Made by a program: the position numbers and the translations under genes | The notes under the pieces: model-generated | What the model was told of the DNA's origin: nothing | Databases searched by the model: none | The model's input: the letters and a program-made list of their open reading frames with translations, nothing else | Shown: piece after piece, positions 33,004-37,211 of the stretch | Numbering within the stretch: the first letter of the stretch is position 1 | Layout of the letters: the number at the start of each line of letters is the position of its first letter | Assembly (NCBI GenBank): GCA_022759285.1 | Contig: JAEMPM010000176.1 | Span: 1 to 37,211 of the forward strand | Origin: Thermocrinis sp. | GTDB taxonomy: Bacteria > Aquificota > Aquificia > Aquificales > Aquificaceae | Reading direction: 5' to 3' | Length of the DNA: 37,211 nucleotides

Positions 33004-33866
33004 CTTTTTAGGAATTCATCCACCAACGCCTTTGCCCTTTCTTGGTTAGACCTATAGTATATATCAATGGTGGTTTTTACGTTAGCGTGTCCCGCAAACT
33101 CCTTTACTAATTCTGCAGGAAAACCCTGGTTTATAAGGTTTGTTATGTAGGTATGCCTAAAGCTATGGAGTGAAAAGTCTATGCCGAGTCTTTTTGAAAG
33201 TCTGTTGGTATATACCTGCAAAGAACCTGCTTTGACCTTCAGGTTCGCGTCATAGTCTTCCAACCACCGGGAGAGCTCTTGAGTAAAACGGAAGGTTTCC
33301 TCCTTGGTGGGACCTATCAGTGGGGCGATTCTTTCCTTTTTCCTTTTGATGATCTCTGCAGGCAGATGTAGCCAATATATACCGCTTTTATCCAAGAAGA
33401 AATGCTCCGAGCTTAGATTTTTGTACTCCGATAGCCTTACACCGCTGTACAAAAAGAGTTTGTATACGTTTTCATACTTTGAACCTTTTACCTTTTGAAA
33501 TATCTTCTCAAGCTCAGATTTGCTAAGTGCCTTAGGCTTTTTGTGTATAACCTTTAGCCCGTAGTCCTCCTTTATATCCTCTATGGTTTCTTCAATTTCT
33601 GAGTATTTTTCCTTTTCTATGTAGCCTTTGCGGGCAAGGAACTTGTAGAAGTGTCTAAGAGCGGAAAAATGGGTTAGCAAAGAAGCAGGAGAAAGTTCTG
33701 AACTATCCGCATACTGGTAAAGTTCTGCAGAGGAGACCTCAACGAGTTTATGACTTGGCAATTGGAGTTTTTTTAAAAAGGAGTTGATAGCGTTTAAGTA
33801 AGTTATTGTAGTCCTTTCGCTCTTTGTCTTCTCTAAGTGCTTTTTCCAAAGCTCCAAAAGCTCCAC
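33000..33866 (-). CDS. Xer-type tyrosine recombinase
   Basis: Site-specific recombinase of the XerC/XerD/XerA family, 288 residues. The N-terminal SAM-like core-binding domain spans about 1-105. The catalytic domain has R144 in LYSGVRLSEYKNL, a lysine-rich beta-hairpin near 172-178 (IIKRKKER), H234 and R237 in HSFRH, H260 in FAGHANVKTT, and the nucleophile Tyr at 270 or 271 (DIYYRS). The start is GTG at 33866, with no ribosome site. A TTG three codons later is an alternative. It is embedded between two tRNA genes and trmD, with which it overlaps by four bases, and so behaves like a housekeeping gene rather than a phage integrase. Whether it resolves chromosome dimers cannot be told; no dif site was found in the window. 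Confidence 0.88.
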   Translation of the reverse strand: MELLELWKKHLEKTKSERTTITYLNAINSFLKKLQLPSHKLVEVSSAELYQYADSSELSPASLLTHFSALRHFYKFLARKGYIEKEKYSEIEETIEDIKEDYGLKVIHKKPKALSKSELEKIFQKVKGSKYENVYKLFLYSGVRLSEYKNLSSEHFFLDKSGIYWLHLPAEIIKRKKERIAPLIGPTKEETFRFTQELSRWLEDYDANLKVKAGSLQVYTNRLSKRLGIDFSLHSFRHTYITNLINQGFPAELVKEFAGHANVKTTIDIYYRSNQERAKALVDEFLKR

Positions 33867-33873
33867 AGAATAA

Positions 33874-33879
33874 ATTATA
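33874..33879 (-). promoter_or_regulatory. -10-like box between tRNA-Val and xer
   Basis: On the minus strand TATAAT begins three bases after the tRNA-Val 3' end and ends seven bases before the GTG start of xer. A transcript from it would begin at or next to the GTG. No good -35 exists because that position is inside the tRNA T-arm. Confidence 0.4.
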
Positions 33880-33881
33880 AA

Positions 33882-33953
33882 TGGGCGATGGAGGAGTCGA
33901 ACCTCCGACCTCCATCGTGTGAGGATGGCGCTCTACCACTGAGCTAATCGCCC
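33882..33953 (-). tRNA. tRNA-Val (anticodon CAC)
   Basis: Acceptor GGGCGAT/ATCGCCC with discriminator A. Anticodon stem CCATC/GATGG encloses CTCACAC, giving anticodon CAC (decodes GUG). No CCA is encoded. Three bases separate it from tRNA-Arg upstream. Its T-arm half shares a 23-base run with that tRNA. Confidence 0.97.
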
Positions 33954-33956
33954 ATC

Positions 33957-34030
33957 CGTCCCCGGGAGGAGTCGAACCTCCGACCTCGAGATTAGGAATC
34001 TCGCGCTCTATCCTCCTGAGCTACGGGGAC
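33957..34030 (-). tRNA. tRNA-Arg (anticodon CCT)
   Basis: Acceptor GTCCCCG/CGGGGAC with discriminator G. Anticodon stem CGAGA/TCTCG encloses TTCCTAA, giving anticodon CCT (decodes AGG). No CCA is encoded. AGG is used very often in the genes of this window. It starts three bases after the pdxJ stop, so it is probably cut from a pdxJ-tRNA-xer transcript. Confidence 0.97.
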
Positions 34031-34033
34031 TGT

Positions 34034-34762
34034 CTATTTATTTATTATATCAAGAAACTCCTTAACTGCCCTTTCAAAGCCAAAGATCACCGCATTGGAA
34101 ACTATGGAATGTCCCACGTTCAGCTCTTCTACATAATCTTTGAGCTCTTTTATCAGATCCTTAACATTCTGATAGGTAAGACCATGCCCTGCATAGACCC
34201 TCATGCCCAAACTCTTTGCCTTTGTGGCTGCGTCCTTTAGCCTTTGAAGTTCCTCCTTAACACCCTTCCAATTGTGGGCGTTCCAAAGGTTCGCATACCT
34301 ACCCGTGTGCAACTCCACCGCATCTGCCCCAACTTCCTTTGACGCATAAATCTGTTCTTCTTCTGGCTCTACAAAAAGGGAAACCTCGATGCCCTCCGCT
34401 TTTATCTCCTTAAGGAACTCTTTCAGATAGCTCTTCAATCTCACTACATCCAAACCACCTTCCGTGGTGATCTCTTCTCTTCTTTCAGGCACCAAGGTAA
34501 CTCTGTTGGGCTTTACCTCCAAGGCGATCCTCTTCATCTCTTCGGTAGGTGCCATCTCCAAGTTTACAGGGACCCTTACCAATTTCTTTATGAGCCTGAG
34601 GTCCTCCTCTTGGATGTGTCGGCGGTCTTCCCTCAGATGCAAGGTAATTTGATGAGCACCCGCTTGCTCTGCCAAAAGGGCACAAAAAACCGGGCTTGGT
34701 TCAAAGGTCCTCCTTGCCTGCCTTAAGGTTGCTACATGGTCAATATTTACCCCGAGCCTCAT
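34034..34762 (-). CDS. pdxJ: Pyridoxine 5'-phosphate synthase
   Basis: Last step of the DXP-dependent vitamin B6 route, joining 3-amino-2-oxopropyl phosphate and deoxyxylulose phosphate. From ATG at 34762 it has 242 residues in a TIM barrel: RLGVNIDHVATLRQARR, QITLHLREDRRHI (active-site His), NLEMAPTEEM (catalytic Glu), ELHTGRYA, VYAGHGLTYQNV and LNVGHSIVSNAVIFGF. A TTG two codons upstream would overlap the moeB-like gene, but the ATG matches the family start. It follows that gene by two bases. Confidence 0.96.
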   Translation of the reverse strand: MRLGVNIDHVATLRQARRTFEPSPVFCALLAEQAGAHQITLHLREDRRHIQEEDLRLIKKLVRVPVNLEMAPTEEMKRIALEVKPNRVTLVPERREEITTEGGLDVVRLKSYLKEFLKEIKAEGIEVSLFVEPEEEQIYASKEVGADAVELHTGRYANLWNAHNWKGVKEELQRLKDAATKAKSLGMRVYAGHGLTYQNVKDLIKELKDYVEELNVGHSIVSNAVIFGFERAVKEFLDIINK

Positions 34763-34764
34763 GC

Positions 34765-35580
34765 TCAAAAATGCACATCACAAACCTGCTCGTATTCTAT
34801 AAGCTCTTTTATTACCGGCTTTTCTCCGCAAAGGGGACAGTTGGGATCCTTGCGCAATTTTACCTTCCTAAAGTCCATAGAAAGGGCATCCATGACAAGA
34901 AGCTTACCAACTAATGGCTCTCCTATGCCCAATATCACTTTTATTGCCTCCGTGGCCTGAATACAACCCATTATACCTGCAATGCTTCCAAGAATTCCCG
35001 CCTCTCGAGCAGAAGGCACAAGACCTGGAGAAGGAGGTTCTGGAAAGAGACATCTGTAGCAAGGAGACTGTTCTTTCATTCTGAAGTCAAAGACAGAAAT
35101 TTGACCTTCAAACCTCAGTATTGCGGCGGAAACTAAAGGTTTGCCCGCAAAGTAGCAAGCGTCATTTATAAGAAAGCGGGTGGAGAAGTTGTCGGTGCAA
35201 TCCAAGACCACGTCGTAATCCTTGATTATATCCATTATGTTTTCTTTGCTTATGCGGGTGTCGTAAGTGATCACCTTTACATCCGGGTTTAGCATTTCCA
35301 CGGTCTTTCTGGCAGATTCCACTTTGGGGGTGCCTACCCTTTCGGTGTTGTGGATAATCTGCCTTTGGAGATTTGATAAATCCACCACATCAAAATCCAC
35401 TATGCCAATGGTCCCCACACCGGCTGCTGCCAGGTACAGTATGGCAGGGGAACCCAACCCCCCTGCACCTATCACAAGTACTTTGGAATTTAATAACTTT
35501 TCTTGCCCTTCACCACCTACCTCGGGCAGGATTATATGCCTTGCGTATCTTTTTATCTGCTCTTCGGTAAAGTTAAACAT
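34765..35580 (-). CDS. moeB: MoeB/ThiF-family adenylyltransferase
   Basis: E1-like enzyme that adenylates the C-terminal Gly of MoaD or ThiS (sulfur carriers for molybdopterin or thiamine). It has 271 residues. RYARHIILPEVGGEGQEKL, VLVIGAGGLGSPAILYLAAAGVG (38-58) and the Asp motif (IVDFDVVDLSNLQRQIIH) give the ATP site. D130 in DCTDNFSTRFLIND is the magnesium ligand. Zinc cysteines are C174, C177, C248 and C251. The sulfur-transfer Cys seen in many ThiF and MoeB proteins after LVPS is replaced (LVPSAREAGILGS), so it may depend on another sulfur donor. MoeB and ThiF cannot be separated from sequence alone. It lies between speD and pdxJ. Confidence 0.9.
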   Translation of the reverse strand: MFNFTEEQIKRYARHIILPEVGGEGQEKLLNSKVLVIGAGGLGSPAILYLAAAGVGTIGIVDFDVVDLSNLQRQIIHNTERVGTPKVESARKTVEMLNPDVKVITYDTRISKENIMDIIKDYDVVLDCTDNFSTRFLINDACYFAGKPLVSAAILRFEGQISVFDFRMKEQSPCYRCLFPEPPSPGLVPSAREAGILGSIAGIMGCIQATEAIKVILGIGEPLVGKLLVMDALSMDFRKVKLRKDPNCPLCGEKPVIKELIEYEQVCDVHF

Positions 35581-35591
35581 CCTAGCCCTCT

Positions 35592-35987
35592 TTATATGTT
35601 CAGCAATATACTTCGCAATTCTTGACCCTCGGAACTTTCCACCAAGCCCCTCTCATGAACCTGCTTATCGACCCGAGAAGGCTCCAAGGTGGATATTATG
35701 TAGTCCATAGCCTTGTAAGCCTTGGATGGGTCTCCACAGGTGTAGACATCTACCGTTGCCAATCCATGCTCGGGCCATGTGTGAATGGATATGTGAGACT
35801 CCGCAAGAAGGATCACTCCCGTGGCACCGTGGGGTTGGAATTGGTAGTAATGAGAGGAGATCTTGGTGAGACCTGCTACCCTTACGGCGGTCTCTAAAAG
35901 GTTTTTGATGTCTTCTACCCTGTCAATAAGATCAGGGTTAACGCCGTGCAGGTCTGCTAAGATATGCAGTCCGAGGGCTTTTGCCAT
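35592..35987 (-). CDS. speD: S-adenosylmethionine decarboxylase proenzyme
   Basis: Makes decarboxylated AdoMet for spermidine and longer or branched polyamines that thermophiles use to protect nucleic acids. The 131-residue form is the class 1B bacterial type. The cleavage motif LAESHISIHTWPEHG gives self-processing between E63 and S64, leaving a pyruvoyl group. H69 and C84 (VYTCGDP) are the acid/base residues known in Thermotoga SpeD. The ribosome site AAGGAGGAG precedes the ATG at 35987. A small ORF with its own ribosome site overlaps the start. It leads the operon ending at topA. Confidence 0.96.
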   Translation of the reverse strand: MAKALGLHILADLHGVNPDLIDRVEDIKNLLETAVRVAGLTKISSHYYQFQPHGATGVILLAESHISIHTWPEHGLATVDVYTCGDPSKAYKAMDYIISTLEPSRVDKQVHERGLVESSEGQELRSILLNI

Positions 35988-36037
35988 TTCTTCTCCTCCT
36001 TGTCAAGGTTTTTTAAAAGTTTCCAAAGCCAAATCAT
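35957..36037 (-). CDS. Candidate 26-residue upstream ORF overlapping the speD start
   Basis: ATG at 36037 has a perfect AGGAGG (36052-36047) nine bases upstream. It reads 26 codons beginning MIWLWKLLKNLDKEEKKW and stops at TAG 35957-35959, which is 31 bases inside speD in another frame. Composition is Trp/Leu/Lys-rich. It lies directly after the predicted speD promoter. It could be a regulatory leader peptide or simply chance. No homology is known to me. Confidence 0.35.
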   Translation of the reverse strand: MIWLWKLLKNLDKEEKKWQKPSDCIS

Positions 36038-36068
36038 AGCAAAAAACCTCCTTTTGCAAGAAAGACAA

Positions 36069-36096
36069 ATTATAATAACTTTTATGAAAAAATCAA
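36069..36096 (-). promoter_or_regulatory. Predicted speD operon promoter
   Basis: On the minus strand TTGATT (36096-36091) and TATAAT (36074-36069) are spaced by 16 bases. Start would be near 36062, giving a leader of about 75 bases that includes the small upstream ORF. Its -10 box overlaps that of rsmD on the other strand. Confidence 0.6.
36071..36076 (+). promoter_or_regulatory. Predicted rsmD -10 box, overlapping the speD -10 box
   Basis: TATAAT at 36071-36076 ends seven bases before the ATG of rsmD, so the transcript would start at the start codon. The -35 region holds only TTGCAA at 36054-36059, which is too close (11-base spacer). Confidence 0.45.
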
Positions 36097-36542
36097 GTAG
36101 AAAAAAACTCCTTAGACCCACTTCATCTATGGTAAAGCAGGCGGTGTTCAACATGCTGGGAGACATAGAGGGCATGCTCTTTATAGACCTATTTGCCGGG
36201 ACTGGTCAGATGGGTTTTATGGCTATGGAGAGAGGTGCACAGGTGCTTTTCGTGGAAAAGAACAGAAAGTTTGCCCAAGCAATAAAGGAAAAGGGAGGGA
36301 AAGTTATCAATTTAGACGCAATAAAGTTTTTAGAACATTTGGAAGACAAGCCAGATATAATCTTTGCAGATCCTCCTTATGATTATGAAAACTACTCAAA
36401 ACTCATTGAATTAGCCATCAAAAAACTAAACAATGGAGGATTTTTTATCCTTGAACACAGGAAAGGCCAAAACTTTGGGGCAGAAAAGGTAAAAACTTAC
36501 GGAGACACCGCTCTATCTATATGGAGGAAAGAAGATGATTAG
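36084..36542 (+). CDS. rsmD: 16S rRNA (guanine-966-N2)-methyltransferase
   Basis: Methylates G966 of 16S rRNA using AdoMet. From ATG at 36084 it has 152 residues, shorter than the usual 180-200 because the N-terminal part is cut down. SSMVKQAVFNMLG, FIDLFAGTGQMGFMAMERGA (AdoMet motif I) and IIFADPPYDYE (catalytic DPPY) identify it. No ribosome site precedes the ATG. A longer frame reaching 35964 would overlap speD on the other strand and its promoter, so I reject it. It overlaps coaD by eight bases. Confidence 0.92.
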   Translation: MKKSSRKKLLRPTSSMVKQAVFNMLGDIEGMLFIDLFAGTGQMGFMAMERGAQVLFVEKNRKFAQAIKEKGGKVINLDAIKFLEHLEDKPDIIFADPPYDYENYSKLIELAIKKLNNGGFFILEHRKGQNFGAEKVKTYGDTALSIWRKEDD

Positions 36543-37017
36543 CGTAGTATATCCGGGCACCTTTGACCCTCCCCACCTGGGACACCTTGACATAGTTAAA
36601 AGGAGCTGTGAGCTATTTGATAGGGTAGTAGTGGCCATAGCCAAAAGTCCAAGGAAATACCTACTCTTTAATTTGGAAGAGAGAGTAGATATGTTTAGAG
36701 TGATGGTTGAACCCTTAGGTTCAAAGGTAGAAGTTATGGGCTTTGATGGACTTTTGGTAGATTTTATGAAGAAGGAGGGGTTAAGGGTAATAGTGAGAGG
36801 TGTTAGGCTCTTTACGGACTTTGAGTATGAACTTCAAATTGCCCTCAATAATAGCAAGTTGGCAGGCGTGGAAACCATATTTATGATGCCTTCTCAAGAA
36901 TACATACACATAAGTTCCACCATAGTAAGGGACATAGCCAGCTACTGCGGAACTTTAGAGAGCTTGGTACATCCCTATGTGGCAAAAAAGCTAAGAGAAA
37001 AGTTTAACTGCTCTTAA
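36535..37017 (+). CDS. coaD: Phosphopantetheine adenylyltransferase
   Basis: Penultimate step of coenzyme A synthesis, forming dephospho-CoA from 4'-phosphopantetheine and ATP. Its 160 residues match the family. It begins MISVVYPGTFDPPHLGHLDIVKRS with the nucleotide-binding HxxH motif (H14/H17), then VVVAIAKSPRKYLLF, LRVIVRGVRLFTDFEYELQIALNN and QEYIHISSTIVRDIA with the ISST ATP loop. The pairing rsmD-coaD is widespread in bacteria, and here they overlap by eight bases. Confidence 0.97.
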   Translation: MISVVYPGTFDPPHLGHLDIVKRSCELFDRVVVAIAKSPRKYLLFNLEERVDMFRVMVEPLGSKVEVMGFDGLLVDFMKKEGLRVIVRGVRLFTDFEYELQIALNNSKLAGVETIFMMPSQEYIHISSTIVRDIASYCGTLESLVHPYVAKKLREKFNCS

Positions 37018-37162
37018 CCTTTGTGGCCTTATCCGAGACTGCTTTCAAAACCCTCATCGGGGCGTCCCTCTTAGCGGATAAAGGGACTGACCTACTCCGC
37101 TTAGAAACGTAAAGATAAAACAAGTAATAGGAGAAATGCTAAGCAAAGGAGACTGCCTATAG
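37018..37162 (+). ncRNA. Candidate structured leader or small RNA downstream of coaD
   Basis: This 145-base stretch has no gene longer than eight codons but is dense in complementary segments. TTATCCG (37029-37035) pairs with CGGATAA (37075-37081). GTCCCT (37064-37069) pairs with AGGGAC (37082-37087). AGCGGA (37073-37078) pairs with TCCGCT (37096-37101). GCTTAG (37099-37104) pairs with CTAAGC (37139-37144). The second and third helices interleave as an H-type pseudoknot, and the first excludes them. A motif like GAGACTGC recurs three times (37034-37042, 37083-37092, 37149-37156). I could not match a known RNA family. Confidence 0.35.
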
Positions 37163-37178
37163 ATGGTTAGCCTCCTTT
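37145..37178 (+). promoter_or_regulatory. Hairpin that could hide the ribosome site of the edge ORF
   Basis: AAAGGAG (37145-37151) is fully complementary to CTCCTTT (37172-37178), with a 20-base loop holding the ATG at 37163. GGAG in the first arm is the only ribosome site for that ATG, so the stem would block initiation. A further CC/GG pair closes the inner loop. Confidence 0.4.
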
Positions 37179-37211
37179 ATCGTCACTTATACGATCATGA
37201 ACCTAAAAAAT
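37163..37211 (+). CDS. Possible start of a gene running off the right edge
   Basis: From ATG at 37163 the frame is open to the window end, reading MVSLLYRHLYDHEPKK. A stop codon (TAG) lies just before the ATG. GGAG sits 11 bases upstream, which is slightly distant. Sixteen codons are too few to assign a family, and the frame could be chance. Confidence 0.25.
   Translation, partial: MVSLLYRHLYDHEPKK

Noticed and set aside
33748..33939. Minus-strand frame of 63 codons across xer and tRNA-Val
   Set aside because: It translates the tRNA and overlaps xer out of frame; the typical signature of a false tRNA-derived ORF.
33000..34030. A mobile genomic island integrated at tRNA-Val/tRNA-Arg
   Set aside because: Both tRNAs are complete, no cargo genes or attachment-site duplicate flanks the recombinase, and its neighbours are overlapping housekeeping genes.
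37034..37066. Minus strand CCGATGAGGG...GAAA...GTC resembles a hammerhead ribozyme core
   Set aside because: The invariant CTGATGA is not met (CCGATGA), and the closing stem II cannot form.
37076..37100. AAAGGGACTGACC recalls the GAGGGACTGGCC of SAM-I riboswitches
   Set aside because: The following GAAACCxGGCAACC part and the outer P1 helix cannot be found.
37148..37170. GGAGACTGCCTATAG recalls the 3' motif of cobalamin riboswitches
   Set aside because: The upstream core (GGTG...AATCC and the GCCACTG-type element) is missing and the spacing is too short.
37156..37172. CCTATAGATGGTTAGCC resembles a conserved 3' segment of RNase P RNA
   Set aside because: The other universally conserved RNase P RNA segments are absent on both strands.

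Overview
This window looks like chromosomal DNA from a thermophilic bacterium of the order Aquificales, most likely a Hydrogenobacter, Thermocrinis or Aquifex relative. The clues are a NusG with a large internal domain, very long RpoB and RpoC subunits, a ribosomal S10 operon that stops after S17, a short type IA topoisomerase without zinc fingers, and a fumarate reductase/succinate dehydrogenase flavoprotein of the kind used by the reductive TCA cycle. The genus assignment is an inference. No alignment or tree could be run.

Left part, minus strand (1-2853): ppa, kdsD and an MTA/SAH deaminase (mtaD) form a tight operon. It reads straight into a tRNA-Pro gene at the window edge. No in-frame stop for mtaD is visible.

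Central part, plus strand (2890-26428): this is a continuous information-processing superoperon. It runs tRNA-Thr, tRNA-Tyr, tRNA-Gly, tRNA-Thr, tuf, rpmG, tRNA-Trp, secE, nusG, rplKAJL, an intrinsic terminator/attenuator, rpoBC, rpsL, rpsG, fusA, a second identical tuf, then rpsJ-rplC-rplD-rplW-rplB-rpsS-rplV-rpsC-rplP-rpmC-rpsQ. The tRNA order and anticodons match the E. coli thrU-tyrU-glyT-thrT-tufB cluster. The two tuf copies lie in a direct repeat of about 1.24 kb that extends past both ends of the gene. Promoter-like TATAAT boxes sit exactly on stop codons before rplK and rpsL.

Right of the ribosomal genes (26428-29803): two small DsrE/DsrH-fold genes (TusD-like and TusB-like, with no TusC) overlap the end of rpsQ. 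They are followed by frdA/sdhA and purK. After a short gap with a possible gene remnant come lptB (+) and, convergent with it, a minus-strand operon. In transcription order that operon is speD, moeB/thiF, pdxJ, tRNA-Arg, tRNA-Val, a Xer-type tyrosine recombinase, trmD and topA. rsmD and coaD diverge from speD.

The last 195 bases hold a leader-like stretch rich in mutually exclusive helices and the possible start of another gene, which runs off the edge.

Most of the window is core housekeeping DNA. There is no CRISPR array and no insertion sequence. The points of real interest are expression signals: apparently leaderless genes, stop-codon promoters, an upstream ORF before speD, and the structured leader at the right edge. 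Others are lineage-specific insertions in RpoB, S19 and NusG, the mtaD/tRNA-Pro overlap, and the homogenised tuf pair.
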